Assembly (NCBI RefSeq): GCF_038452265.1 | Contig: NZ_CP151842.1 | Coordinates: 1,054,001 to 1,118,000 of the forward strand | DNA length: 64,000 nt | Source: Vibrio diazotrophicus | GTDB taxonomy: Bacteria > Pseudomonadota > Gammaproteobacteria > Enterobacterales > Vibrionaceae | Direction: 5' to 3' | Part shown: one piece after another, positions 33,088 to 42,445 of the stretch | Position numbering within the stretch: the stretch's first letter is position 1 | Layout: each line of letters begins with the position of its first letter | Position numbers and translations under genes: made by a program | Notes under the pieces: model-generated | The model's input: only the letters and a program-made list of their open reading frames with translations | Told to the model about the DNA's origin: nothing | Database searches by the model: none

Positions 33088-34542
33088 ATGTTAGCTCCAC
33101 GTTTTTGGAAAAGATTTAAGCCCAACTCGTTAGTGGCTCGTACCTTGATGTTGACGCTGCTGGCAGTGGTTATCGCTCAGGGTATTGCCACTTCAGTCTG
33201 GTATAGCCAATCAAAGGCCAAAGAACTGGAAGGTATTCATTCGGCATCAGCCAGTATGGCGGGTATGTTCGCCTCGACCGTGACGTTTTTCCAGTCTCTT
33301 CCTGTTCGCTATCGTCATATTATTTTGGATCAAATCCGAAATATGGGCGGTACACGCTTCTTTGTTTCCTTGAACAAGGAAAGCTTAATCGTTGAACCGA
33401 TAGAAGAAACAAGCCTGAAAAAGGCATCGGTAAAGGCGGTGAAAGAGGTTCTGAATGACAAACTGAACAATGTCGGTCAGGTGCTGGTGGATTTCTCTCG
33501 TCCTGAAAGACTGCGTTTACTCAAGAACAGCATTTTCATGAATGACTTACCCAAGTCATGGGTTCATCACACGCTCACTTTGGAACCGCTGAACCCTCCG
33601 GTGATGGTGGTGCAGATTGAACTGGATGAAAAAGAGTGGATATACATAGCAGCCTTACTGCCTTCACCATACATCACCTTGGATGACACCATCATAGGCA
33701 AAGAGCAGATTATCTATTTGTTCTTTTCGACTTCCATTTTGCTAGTGCTTACTTACCTGTTAATGCGCAGGCAAGTTAGACCTTTAAAAAACTTAGCCCG
33801 TGCTGCCAACGATATGAGTATGGGTATCGAACAGCGACCTTTGAATGAAGAAGGTGCCAGTGAGTTAATTACCGCTACCCGCGCATTTAACCTCATGCAA
33901 CAGCGCATTCGTCGCTATGTATCGGACAGGGAAAATCTCTTTTCCGCTATTTCACACGATTTGAAAACACCAATTACCCGTTTGAGACTGCGAGCTGAAC
34001 TGCTTGAAGATGACGTTAAGCGCGAAAAATTTAACCGTGATTTAGATGAACTTGAAATGATGGTTAAAGGCGCATTGCAGTGTGTTCGTGACACCGACTT
34101 GCACGAAAACAACGACTTTATCGATCTCAACGAGCTGATTCTGTCGATTGCAGAAGGGCACAATCTAACGACTCAAACTGTCCACTTTAAGCCAATTGCC
34201 ATTGAACCTATTGTCGCAAAACCGTTAGCGATGAAGCGGGCACTTACCAATCTGATTAACAACGGCGTTAAGTACGGTTATGAAGTTTGGGTGAGCATTG
34301 AAGAGACAGAAGACTGGATCACCATCTGCATTGAAGACCGGGGGCCGGGTATCCCTAAAGATAAACTGGAAACCGTTTTTGAACCTTACTTCCGCATTGC
34401 CAACGATGATGAAGGGCATGGGCTTGGTTTAGGGATCAGTCGCAGCATTCTTCGTGGACATGGTGGCGATATGGTAATAGAGAATCTGTTGAGTGGTGGT
34501 TTGCGCGTTAAACTGTTTATCCCGCCAACACTCGAAGTGTAA
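33088..34542 (+). CDS. EnvZ-like sensor histidine kinase
   Basis: A 484-aa kinase with helices near 17-39 and 206-226 and a periplasmic domain of about 165 residues between them. HAMP follows (about 227-280), then HisKA with His290 in FSAISHDLKTPITRLR and the ATPase domain (NNGVKYGYEV, EDRGPGIPKDKLE, HGLGLGISRSILRGHGG). It begins 5 nt after the regulator gene and ends 24 nt before a sugar-binding protein gene. The arrangement suggests that the binding protein, perhaps loaded with sugar, presents the signal to the periplasmic domain; this is inference. Confidence 0.9.
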   Translation: MLAPRFWKRFKPNSLVARTLMLTLLAVVIAQGIATSVWYSQSKAKELEGIHSASASMAGMFASTVTFFQSLPVRYRHIILDQIRNMGGTRFFVSLNKESLIVEPIEETSLKKASVKAVKEVLNDKLNNVGQVLVDFSRPERLRLLKNSIFMNDLPKSWVHHTLTLEPLNPPVMVVQIELDEKEWIYIAALLPSPYITLDDTIIGKEQIIYLFFSTSILLVLTYLLMRRQVRPLKNLARAANDMSMGIEQRPLNEEGASELITATRAFNLMQQRIRRYVSDRENLFSAISHDLKTPITRLRLRAELLEDDVKREKFNRDLDELEMMVKGALQCVRDTDLHENNDFIDLNELILSIAEGHNLTTQTVHFKPIAIEPIVAKPLAMKRALTNLINNGVKYGYEVWVSIEETEDWITICIEDRGPGIPKDKLETVFEPYFRIANDDEGHGLGLGISRSILRGHGGDMVIENLLSGGLRVKLFIPPTLEV

Positions 34543-34566
34543 ATTCCTTACTCTCAAGGAAAACCA

Positions 34567-35814
34567 ATGAAAATAAGCAAAACTCTTCTTGCCGCTTCAC
34601 TGCTTTCTGCTGCTACACCGACATTTGCCGGTGAGGTAGAAGTGCTTCACTGGTGGACTGCCGGTGGTGAAGCAAATGCTATTTCTGTATTGAAAACCAT
34701 GTTGGAGCAACAAGGATATTCATGGATTGATTTCGGTGTGGAAGGCGGTGGTGGCGAAAGCGCGATGAGAGTTCTCAAGACTCGAGCTGTCTCGGGTAAT
34801 CCACCTTCAGCGGCGAATATCAAAGGACTCGATATTCAGGAGTGGGCTCGACTCGGTTTTTTAACCAACTTGAACGAAGTGTCGGGAAAAGAGCACTGGG
34901 ATAGTGTTATCCCTAACATCATCAGTAATGTGATGAAATATGACGGCCAGTATGTCGCAGTACCCGTGAATGTTCACCGAATCAACTGGCTTTGGGCGAA
35001 TGCTGAGGTTCTGAAGAAAGCTGGTGCGAGTGTGCCGACCACGTTAGACGAGTTCTTTGTGGCCGCAGATAAAATTAAAGCGATAGGACTGGTTCCTTTG
35101 GCTCACGGCGGTCAGCCTTGGCAGAATGCAACGCTGTTTGAAGTCATTGCCTTGGACGTACTCGGGTCAGGTGACTACATAAGAGCGTTTGTCGACCTGG
35201 ATATGGACATTCTAGGCAGTGACAAAATGGTCGAGGCTTTTACTCAGTTTAAACGAGTCCTCAGCTATGTTGATGATGATGCGCCCGGTAGGAACTGGCT
35301 TGAAGCGACCTCAATGGTGATTAAGGGCGAGGCGGGAATGCAGATCATGGGTGACTGGGCAAAAGGTGAATTTTCTGCGGCTGGTAAGATACCTGGAAAA
35401 GATTATATCTGTGCACCTGCTCTGGGGACGGCCGGAAAATTCACTTATAACGTCGACAGTTTTGCGTTCTTTGAACTTCACGATGAAGAGAACTTTGAAG
35501 CGCAAAAGGCATTAGCGTCCACGATACTTAACCCTAAGTTTCAGGAAGTATTCAACCTGAACAAAGGTTCGATACCTGTGCGTGTCGATATGGATATGTC
35601 TCACTTCGACCAGTGTGCACTCGATTCAATGCAAGAGTTTAAATCATCGGCGAAAACAGGCGATTTGGTGCCAAGTATGGCTCATGGGATGTCGACCACC
35701 AGCTATGTTCAAAGTGCAATGTTTGATGTGATCACCAACTTCTTTAACGATCCAGATGAAACACCAGAACAGGCGGTGCAACGCCTTGTGAAGGTGGTGA
35801 AATCCTCAATGTAG
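34567..35814 (+). CDS. ABC-type sugar-binding periplasmic protein, orphan
   Basis: A 415-aa extracellular solute-binding protein of family 1 (MalE/GtsA-like). Residues 1-21 are a Sec signal peptide ending TFA. VEVLHWWTAGGEANAI and VPVNVHRINWLWAN, followed by HGGQPWQNATLFE, are typical of glucose/mannose-binding members. No permease or ATPase gene is next to it; instead it follows a two-component system in the same operon (24 nt gap). It may serve as a sensing partner for the kinase or feed a transporter encoded elsewhere. Confidence 0.88.
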   Translation: MKISKTLLAASLLSAATPTFAGEVEVLHWWTAGGEANAISVLKTMLEQQGYSWIDFGVEGGGGESAMRVLKTRAVSGNPPSAANIKGLDIQEWARLGFLTNLNEVSGKEHWDSVIPNIISNVMKYDGQYVAVPVNVHRINWLWANAEVLKKAGASVPTTLDEFFVAADKIKAIGLVPLAHGGQPWQNATLFEVIALDVLGSGDYIRAFVDLDMDILGSDKMVEAFTQFKRVLSYVDDDAPGRNWLEATSMVIKGEAGMQIMGDWAKGEFSAAGKIPGKDYICAPALGTAGKFTYNVDSFAFFELHDEENFEAQKALASTILNPKFQEVFNLNKGSIPVRVDMDMSHFDQCALDSMQEFKSSAKTGDLVPSMAHGMSTTSYVQSAMFDVITNFFNDPDETPEQAVQRLVKVVKSSM

Positions 35815-35881
35815 TTTAAACCTCAATACAGTGAGAAATAGCGTTGAACTCAGATACGCTGCTTTTCTTTCTATAGGCGGG

Positions 35882-35916
35882 AAATGACACAAACGTTAAT
35901 TTTTAATGTGTCATTT
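35882..35916. promoter_or_regulatory. Long inverted repeat after sugar-binding gene
   Basis: AAATGACACA / TGTGTCATTT, perfect 10-bp arms around 15 nt, with partial extension outward (GGCGGG / CCACCC). There is no T run, so it may be either a weak terminator or a regulator site in front of dctP. Confidence 0.45.
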
Positions 35917-35959
35917 TCCACCCATTTCTACATTCTTCATTACCCGTCTTATCAAGATG

Positions 35960-35978
35960 ACATTTAGAAACTAAATGT
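35960..35978. promoter_or_regulatory. Candidate DctD binding site
   Basis: ACATTTAG-AAA-CTAAATGT is a perfect inverted repeat about 40 nt upstream of the sigma-54 promoter of dctP, in the range where an enhancer-binding protein such as DctD would bind. Binding is not shown. Confidence 0.4.
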
Positions 35979-36019
35979 AACTAATTGTTTTTAAATGAAT
36001 GTTAATTAATTGTTTCAAC

Positions 36020-36036
36020 TTGGCTTGCTCCTTGCT
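36020..36036 (+). promoter_or_regulatory. Sigma-54 promoter of dctPQM
   Basis: TTGGCTTGCTCCTTGCT has the invariant GG and GC separated by 10 nt and the TTGGC / TTGC halves of the -24/-12 element, 64 nt before the dctP start. The sigma-54 activator DctD is encoded downstream in the same locus. Confidence 0.75.
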
Positions 36037-36099
36037 CTACAGAGTTCATGCAGCGCTCATTGATGAGTTAGCTGATGATATAAACCAAGGAGAATAATA

Positions 36100-37098
36100 A
36101 TGTTAAAGCCTCTTACCCTACTGACTGCCTCTATCCTAGCTGTTACAAGCTTCAATGCTGCTGCGAACTGTGACCCAGGTGAAATGGTGATTAAATTCAG
36201 CCATGTAACTAACACAGATAAACACCCTAAAGGCATTGCTGCATCATTACTTGAAAAGCGCGTTAACGAAGAGATGAATGGCAAAGCTTGTATGCAAGTT
36301 TTCCCTAACTCAACGCTTTACGATGATGACAAAGTGTTAGAAGCATTGTTGAACGGCGACGTTCAGTTAGCCGCTCCGTCTCTGTCTAAATTTGAAAAAT
36401 TTACCAAAAAGTTCCGCCTTTTCGACTTACCTTTCCTTTTTGAAGACGTAGACGCAGTAGACCGCTTCCAGAACTCAGAATCTGGTGAACAGCTAAAGAA
36501 TGCAATGACTCGCCGTGGTGTGAAAGGTCTTGAATTCTGGCACAACGGTATGAAGCAAATTTCTGCAAACAAACCAATTATTGTTCCAGAAGATGCTAAA
36601 GGTCTTAAGTTCCGTGTTCAGGCTTCAGACGTGCTAGTTGCTCAGTTTGAACAGTTGGGCGCTAACCCTCAAAAAATGTCATTTGCTGAAGTGTACGGTG
36701 GCCTACAAACCAAAGTTATCGATGGTCAGGAAAACACTTGGTCAAACACTTATGGTCAGAAATTCTTCGAAGTTCAAGATGGTATTACTGAAACCAACCA
36801 CGGCATCCTTGATTACCTAGTGGTGACTTCTTCGAAATGGTGGGACGGTCTACCAGCAGACATCCGTGATCAGCTAGCGACCATTCTTAATGAAGTAACG
36901 GTTGCTCGTAACTCGGAATCGAACAAAGTAGAAGAACAGAACAAGCAATACATCATTGAAGCGGGCGGTGTTGTTCGTCAGCTATCACCAGAACAACGCC
37001 AACAATGGGTTGATGCTTTGAAACCTGTTTGGAAGAAGTTTGAAAAAGATATCGGTAGCGATCTGATTGATGCTGCTTTGGCTTCTAACCAGAAGTAA
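36100..37098 (+). CDS. dctP: TRAP dicarboxylate transporter, periplasmic binding subunit
   Basis: A 332-aa DctP-family binding protein. The signal peptide ends AAA (about residue 22). Family signatures are IKFSHVTNTDKHPKG near the N terminus, FDLPFLFEDVDAVDRF, GLKFRVQASDVLVAQF (with the conserved Arg that grips the carboxylate) and QENTWSNTYGQKF. AAGGAG precedes the start. It captures C4-dicarboxylates such as malate, fumarate or succinate for DctQM. A hairpin after the gene probably lowers expression of dctQM relative to dctP. Confidence 0.93.
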   Translation: MLKPLTLLTASILAVTSFNAAANCDPGEMVIKFSHVTNTDKHPKGIAASLLEKRVNEEMNGKACMQVFPNSTLYDDDKVLEALLNGDVQLAAPSLSKFEKFTKKFRLFDLPFLFEDVDAVDRFQNSESGEQLKNAMTRRGVKGLEFWHNGMKQISANKPIIVPEDAKGLKFRVQASDVLVAQFEQLGANPQKMSFAEVYGGLQTKVIDGQENTWSNTYGQKFFEVQDGITETNHGILDYLVVTSSKWWDGLPADIRDQLATILNEVTVARNSESNKVEEQNKQYIIEAGGVVRQLSPEQRQQWVDALKPVWKKFEKDIGSDLIDAALASNQK

Positions 37099-37106
37099 TG
37101 AAGTTT

Positions 37107-37135
37107 GCCCCTGCTCTTTACGGGTAGGGGCTTTT
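37107..37135 (+). terminator. Attenuator hairpin between dctP and dctQ
   Basis: GCCCCT / AGGGGC followed by TTTT. It is short and lies inside the operon, so it likely gives partial termination or protects dctP mRNA, which fits the need for more binding protein than permease. Confidence 0.6.
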
Positions 37136-37170
37136 ACAAAATAACGATTACAACAAGAGCTTAGTATCTT

Positions 37171-37833
37171 ATGGAACAGTCATTTTTTGCCAAAGTCGGT
37201 CGTTTTACTGACAAAGCGGAAGAGACATTGATCGCCTTCTTCTTAGGTGCAATGACGCTACTCACTTTTGCCAACGTAGTGATGCGCTATCTGTTTAACG
37301 GCAACATTCTCTGGGCGTTAGAACTCACCGTATTTATGTTTGCATGGATGGTGCTCGTCGGAGCTTCCTATGGAGTGAAAAAGCACTTTCACATTGGTGT
37401 TGATGTGTTGATCAATTTGGCACCGCCTGCAGGCCGAAAAATTTACGCTTTGATCGCTATTAGCTGTTGTCTCGCTTTCTCAATTTTACTGCTGATCGGT
37501 TCGTGGAATTACTGGTACCCATTTGCGACTGAACGCGCATGGTACGAAACCGACGATATTCCGATGCCGGAAATGCTGCAATTTCTAGCGGATTGGCTGA
37601 ACGAAGGTGAGCGTTACGAGAAATTGCCTCGATTTATTCCTTACATGGCATTACCAGTAGGTATGGCTATGCTCACTTTCCGTTTTTTACAAATCGCGTA
37701 TCAAATTCTAACTGGCAAGTTAGACCGAATGATTGCGGGTCATGAAGCCGAAGAAGACCTTGATGCATTAAAAGCGGAATTGGCTGACGTGGAAGATGTT
37801 ATGGGCGTCAAAAACAAGACTAAGGAGCAGTAA
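37171..37833 (+). CDS. dctQ: TRAP transporter small permease subunit
   Basis: A 220-aa DctQ protein with four membrane helices. NVVMRYLFNGNILWALELTVFMFAWMVLVGASYGVKKHFHIGVDV is the family core, seen here in consecutive parts (NVVMRYLFN, MVLVGASYGVKKHFHIGVDV). A loop of about 40 residues between helices 3 and 4 and an acidic C-terminal tail are extra. It lies 72 nt after dctP and 3 nt before dctM. Confidence 0.92.
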   Translation: MEQSFFAKVGRFTDKAEETLIAFFLGAMTLLTFANVVMRYLFNGNILWALELTVFMFAWMVLVGASYGVKKHFHIGVDVLINLAPPAGRKIYALIAISCCLAFSILLLIGSWNYWYPFATERAWYETDDIPMPEMLQFLADWLNEGERYEKLPRFIPYMALPVGMAMLTFRFLQIAYQILTGKLDRMIAGHEAEEDLDALKAELADVEDVMGVKNKTKEQ

Positions 37834-37836
37834 GCC

Positions 37837-39198
37837 ATGGCTATTTTGTTGTTATTCATACTTGTAATTGGCTTCATGCTGATTGGCGTTCCAATTGCTG
37901 TATCGCTTGGTCTGTCGAGTATTCTGTTCTTAATGTGGCACTCGGAGGCTTCACTTGCTTCGGTTGCACAAACCCTATTCAATGCGTTTGAAGGCCACTA
38001 CACCCTTTTAGCTATCCCATTCTTTATTTTGGCTTCCAGCTTTATGTCTACTGGCGGTGTAGCGAAACGTATTATTCGTTTTGCTATCGCAATGGTAGGT
38101 TGGTTCCGCGGTGGTTTAGCGGTGGCTTCGGTTGTCGCTTGTATGATGTTTGCGGCGCTTTCTGGATCATCACCAGCTACGGTTGTTGCTATCGGTAGTA
38201 TTGTTATTGCCGGTATGGTGAAAAATGGTTACAGCAAAGAGTTTGCAGCGGGTGTGATTTGTAACGCGGGCACCTTGGGTATTCTTATCCCGCCTTCAAT
38301 CGTAATGGTTGTGTATTCAGCGGCGACTAACGTTTCGGTTGGACGCATGTTCCTTGGTGGTGTAATTCCGGGACTATTGGCTGGTCTTATGTTGATCATT
38401 GCGATTTACATTACTGCCCGTATCAAAAACTTACCAAAACAGCCTTTTGTTGGTTGGAAAGAAGCGATGGCAGCAGCAAAAGATGCGAGCTGGGGTCTGT
38501 TGCTGGTGGTGATTATCCTTGGTGGTATCTACGGTGGTATCTTTACACCAACAGAAGCCGCAGCAGTTGCAGCTGTCTACTCGTTCTTTATCGCAAACTT
38601 TATTTATCGCGATATGGGGCCGTTCGCTGACAAAAATAATACCAAGAACTTCGTCGTCAAAGTGTTCGAGTCTTTTGTTCATAAAGATACGCAAAATACT
38701 CTTTATGACGCGGGTAAACTGACGATCATGTTGCTATTTATCATCGCTAACGCGCTGATCTTGAAACATGTTCTGACGGAAGAACGCGTACCACAGATGA
38801 TTACAGAATCCATGCTTTCTGCTGGATTAGGACCAATCACCTTCCTAATCGTAGTGAACGTATTGTTGTTGATCGGTGGGCAATTTATGGAACCATCAGG
38901 TCTGCTAATCATCGTCGCTCCGCTGGTTTTCCCAATTGCAATTGAGTTAGGAATTGACCCTATTCACTTAGGTATCATGATGGTGGTGAACATGGAGATA
39001 GGCATGATAACACCGCCTGTCGGGCTCAACCTCTTCGTAACCGCAGGGGTCGCCAAGATGTCCATGATGCATGTGGTGAAAGCCGCTATGCCTTGGGTAG
39101 CGATCATGTTCCTGTTCCTAATCATCGTTACTTATGTGCCAATCGTATCGACATGGCTACCAACCTTACTCATGGGACCTGAAATCATTACCCGATAG
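37837..39198 (+). CDS. dctM: TRAP transporter large permease subunit
   Basis: A 453-aa protein with about 12 hydrophobic segments, the DctM channel subunit. AALSGSSPATVVAIGSIV, GILIPPSIVMVVYSAATNVSVGRMF, and NMEIGMITPPVGLNLFV are the two repeated re-entrant signatures of the family. It couples sodium influx to dicarboxylate import with DctQ. A strong terminator follows. Confidence 0.93.
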   Translation: MAILLLFILVIGFMLIGVPIAVSLGLSSILFLMWHSEASLASVAQTLFNAFEGHYTLLAIPFFILASSFMSTGGVAKRIIRFAIAMVGWFRGGLAVASVVACMMFAALSGSSPATVVAIGSIVIAGMVKNGYSKEFAAGVICNAGTLGILIPPSIVMVVYSAATNVSVGRMFLGGVIPGLLAGLMLIIAIYITARIKNLPKQPFVGWKEAMAAAKDASWGLLLVVIILGGIYGGIFTPTEAAAVAAVYSFFIANFIYRDMGPFADKNNTKNFVVKVFESFVHKDTQNTLYDAGKLTIMLLFIIANALILKHVLTEERVPQMITESMLSAGLGPITFLIVVNVLLLIGGQFMEPSGLLIIVAPLVFPIAIELGIDPIHLGIMMVVNMEIGMITPPVGLNLFVTAGVAKMSMMHVVKAAMPWVAIMFLFLIIVTYVPIVSTWLPTLLMGPEIITR

Positions 39199-39225
39199 GG
39201 AAGGCGGTATTCTAGCTAACATAAC

Positions 39226-39255
39226 AAAACGCCCAGCATTGCTGGGCGTTTCTTT
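39226..39255. terminator. Terminator between dctM and dctD
   Basis: AAACGCCCAGC / GCTGGGCGTTT with a 3-nt loop and T/A runs on both sides; it can serve the converging dctM and dctD units. Confidence 0.92.
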
Positions 39256-39287
39256 TGTGTCTCTAAACCACTTTTATAAAAGTCGTT

Positions 39288-40628
39288 TTATTCTTTGTAA
39301 GTGTCTTTATTTATCTGATATTTCTGCATTTTATCGTAAAGTGTTTTTCTTGGGATTTTTAGCAGTTCCATGGTGTCTTTAATACTGCCGGAGCACTCTA
39401 TCAGTGTTTGTTCGATAAGAGACTTTTCATACTCTGCAACCTGATCGGAGAGACTGGTCAGCACTTTTGCATTTTTGCTCTGTTCACCAAGTTCTGAAAG
39501 TTTGCCCAGCAATACGTAACGTTCCGCAGCGTTGCGCAGTTCCCTGACGTTACCCGGCCAGTCGTGACTGAGCAGCGCTTGCAATGCACTCTGAGGCAGA
39601 GCGGTCGCTGCTTTACCATAACGTGCTGCTGCCACAAGCAGGAAGTGGTGAAATAGGGCAGGGATGTCTTCACGACGCTCACGAAGCGGCGGAATATCCA
39701 GCGTGACAATGTTGAGTCGGTAATAAAGATCCTGACGGAAAGTCCCTTCTTGAGCCGCTTTTTTCAGATCCACTTTGGTAGCAGCAATCACTCGGATATC
39801 CAATGGAATCAGTTCATTGGAACCTACTCTTTCAATCACACGTTCTTGCAGTACACGTAGCAATCGAATTTGAGCCTGCATCGGCATCGATTCAATTTCA
39901 TCAAGAAACAGCGTACCACCTTGGGCATGTTCAAACTTACCAATGCGTTTTGCATCTGCACCGGTAAATGCGCCTTTTTCGTGTCCGTAGAGTTCACTTT
40001 CGATAAGGTTTTCCGGTACCGCTCCGCAGTTAACGGCAACAAAGTTTTTCTCACGTCTTGAGCTTTGTTCGTGAAGAGAGCGGGCGACAAGTTCTTTACC
40101 TGTGCCTGTTTCACCAAATAGCAGAATGTCAGCGTTGGTGTCGGCAACGTGAGTAATGGTTTCTCTTAATGCGATGATACTGTTGGTTTCACCGATAATC
40201 CGAGGACCAAGTGTCTGGCTGGCTTTTAGGCTCCGTTTTAACTGTTGGTTTTCCAGCGTTAGTTTTCTGCGTTCAATCGCGCGATTCACAGTCTCTATCA
40301 ATCTTTCTGGAGCAAAAGGTTTTTCAATAAAATCGTACGCTCCGTCATGCATCGCCTGTACCGCCATAGAGATATCACCATGGCCTGTAATGAGAATGAC
40401 AGGAACATCGCTATCCTGATGGTGAATCGATGACAGCAGATTTTGTCCGCTTAAGCCGGGCAAGCAGATATCCGTGACGACCACCATAGGCAGTTTGTCC
40501 TGCTTAATGGCTAATAATGCGTCTTCAGCACTTGAGAAAAACCGTGCATTGATGTCTGCCAGTTCAAAGCTTTGCTCAATGGCGATTCGAATGTCGTTTT
40601 CGTCATCAATAAAAAATACATCGCACAT
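39288..40628 (-). CDS. dctD: C4-dicarboxylate response regulator, sigma-54 activator
   Basis: A 446-aa NtrC-family regulator. The receiver domain has Asp53 (VTDICLPGLSG); the AAA+ domain has Walker A GETGTGKELVA, the sigma-54-contacting GAFTGA loop, Walker B TLFLDEI and the arginine-finger region; the C-terminal Fis-type helix-turn-helix reads GSIKDTMELLKIPRKTLYDKM. It is encoded beside dctB (15 nt apart) and converges with dctPQM, whose promoter has a -24/-12 element, so dicarboxylate-induced activation of dctPQM is well supported. Confidence 0.93.
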   Translation of the reverse strand: MCDVFFIDDENDIRIAIEQSFELADINARFFSSAEDALLAIKQDKLPMVVVTDICLPGLSGQNLLSSIHHQDSDVPVILITGHGDISMAVQAMHDGAYDFIEKPFAPERLIETVNRAIERRKLTLENQQLKRSLKASQTLGPRIIGETNSIIALRETITHVADTNADILLFGETGTGKELVARSLHEQSSRREKNFVAVNCGAVPENLIESELYGHEKGAFTGADAKRIGKFEHAQGGTLFLDEIESMPMQAQIRLLRVLQERVIERVGSNELIPLDIRVIAATKVDLKKAAQEGTFRQDLYYRLNIVTLDIPPLRERREDIPALFHHFLLVAAARYGKAATALPQSALQALLSHDWPGNVRELRNAAERYVLLGKLSELGEQSKNAKVLTSLSDQVAEYEKSLIEQTLIECSGSIKDTMELLKIPRKTLYDKMQKYQINKDTYKE

Positions 40629-40642
40629 ACAACTTCCTTAAT

Positions 40643-42445
40643 TTACTGCTCTGAACTTTGTTGGGGTTTGTTTAACGTAATAGTGAATCTCGCGCCTCCT
40701 AGCGGTGATGAGTGGGCTGTAAGATCGCCACCCATGCCATGCATAATTTGTTGCGAGATAGATAGTCCTAACCCTAAACCATTTTTCTTGGTGGTAAAGA
40801 AGGGCTCAAACAAGTTTTTCATTTGATTCAAATGGAGCCCAGTACCCGAGTCGTCAACATGAATGCAAATGCTGTTTTGATGTTCTTCTAACGTCAGCAC
40901 AACTTTCTTTATTTCCTGCTCATCTACGGCCTGCATAGCATTAGTCAGCAAGTTAATGATTACTTGTTCTAGCTGGATTGGGTTAATACTGCATCGAATC
41001 GGTGACTCTGGCGCGTGAATGTCAAACTCTACGTAATGGGATTTAAACTGAGGCTGCATAAGTTCCTTTGCGTTGATGATCAGAGGAAGCAGTTGCGCTT
41101 CTACCTGATCGCCAGTATCTGTTTTTCTCGCAAAAGATTTGAGCTGTTCACTTATCTTTGCCATACGCACCGTTAATGCGGATATACGTTCTAGGTTTTC
41201 GTCGGTCCGTTCTGGTTTTCCGTTGGCAAGAAATCGTCTGCCGTTATCGGCAAAGCTGCGAATAGCAGCGAGTGGATTGTTCAGCTCATGACTGATGCTG
41301 GCAGACATCTGTCCGAGTACCGCCAACTTAGCGGCTTGTATCAACTCTTCCTGAGTCTGTCTTAATGCCTGTTCGGCTCTTATCCGTTCGTCAATCTCGA
41401 CATGAAGTTTTGAGGTTCGTTCCATCACCAAAAACTCAAGCTTTTGTTTGGCTTCTGCTTGTAGTCGTTCTATCTGGCGTTGGCGGACTTGTCTGTGATG
41501 CAAAAGCAAAAAGGCGAGATAGATGATGGCGAAAATCATAGTAAGAATGATTAGGAAGCCAAAGGTATCCCAGAACACGTTTACTTTGGGAGATAAGACG
41601 TGAATGTTGAGCGCGAGATTATCGAGCTTGTTGGTTGAAACAATATAGTCGTCTTTAATCCAACCTTGCTTAGGCTTTATCCACTCGGTTTCTGCAAGAT
41701 TGACATCACCATAAAAACCCAAGGAGGGAATCGCACTGTCTAGGTACTGGCGGGTCTCCTGTATTTTTTGTCGCGACTCTTCGCTCAGTTCTGAGACACT
41801 GTGAAACAGCCAGTCTGGTCTGCTGGACATGAAAACAATATTGTTATCGTCTGTTGCAACGAAGTAGCTGTTCTTGCTTTGCCAGTTGTCCTCAATGGAT
41901 GAAAGATCCATTTTTACCACCACGACGCCAATCACTTCTGCGGCATAAATGACGGGATAGGCATAGTAGTAACCGCGCTGACCGGAGGTAGAGCCGAGAG
42001 CGAAGTACTGACTTTTTTGACCGGAAATAGCGTCGTAGAAGTAGGGGCGCCACGCAAAGTTGCGGCCTATAAAGGAGCGGTCTAGATTCCAGTTGCTGGA
42101 TGCGATGGTATTGCCGATGCCATCCAGCAAATAAGTGTCAGCCGCTTGAATGACCTCGTTGACTTGCTCCAAATAGCGATTGGTTAAGTCAATTTGCGCA
42201 CTGTTTTCTGGGTGGCTCAGTGCGTCAACCAGCTCTTTATCTTTAGAAAGCAGGCGAGGTATGTGCGCGTATTTGTCGAGTTTGGCTGAGATGTGGCTTG
42301 AGAAGCGTTCAAGTTCTGACTGTTGTTCTATCAACAGAGATTGATAGCTATAGCGCCAAACGAGATGAGCTGTCATGGCAGCGATGACACCATAAATTAT
42401 CAAAAATAATACTGAGAGTTGGCGCACAGACAGCATCCTTGTCAT
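40643..42445 (-). CDS. dctB: C4-dicarboxylate sensor histidine kinase
   Basis: A 600-aa DctB kinase. Helices near 8-30 and 291-316 enclose a periplasmic double-PAS (Cache) domain of about 260 residues with the family segments RPYFYDAISGQKSQYFALG and GYYYAYPV. A coiled coil (about 320-380) leads to HisKA with His386 (SASISHELNNPLAAIRSF) and the ATPase domain (PFFTTKKNGLGLGLSIS). It senses dicarboxylates in the periplasm and phosphorylates DctD. It is the first gene of the dctBD unit. Confidence 0.93.
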   Translation of the reverse strand: MTRMLSVRQLSVLFLIIYGVIAAMTAHLVWRYSYQSLLIEQQSELERFSSHISAKLDKYAHIPRLLSKDKELVDALSHPENSAQIDLTNRYLEQVNEVIQAADTYLLDGIGNTIASSNWNLDRSFIGRNFAWRPYFYDAISGQKSQYFALGSTSGQRGYYYAYPVIYAAEVIGVVVVKMDLSSIEDNWQSKNSYFVATDDNNIVFMSSRPDWLFHSVSELSEESRQKIQETRQYLDSAIPSLGFYGDVNLAETEWIKPKQGWIKDDYIVSTNKLDNLALNIHVLSPKVNVFWDTFGFLIILTMIFAIIYLAFLLLHHRQVRQRQIERLQAEAKQKLEFLVMERTSKLHVEIDERIRAEQALRQTQEELIQAAKLAVLGQMSASISHELNNPLAAIRSFADNGRRFLANGKPERTDENLERISALTVRMAKISEQLKSFARKTDTGDQVEAQLLPLIINAKELMQPQFKSHYVEFDIHAPESPIRCSINPIQLEQVIINLLTNAMQAVDEQEIKKVVLTLEEHQNSICIHVDDSGTGLHLNQMKNLFEPFFTTKKNGLGLGLSISQQIMHGMGGDLTAHSSPLGGARFTITLNKPQQSSEQ

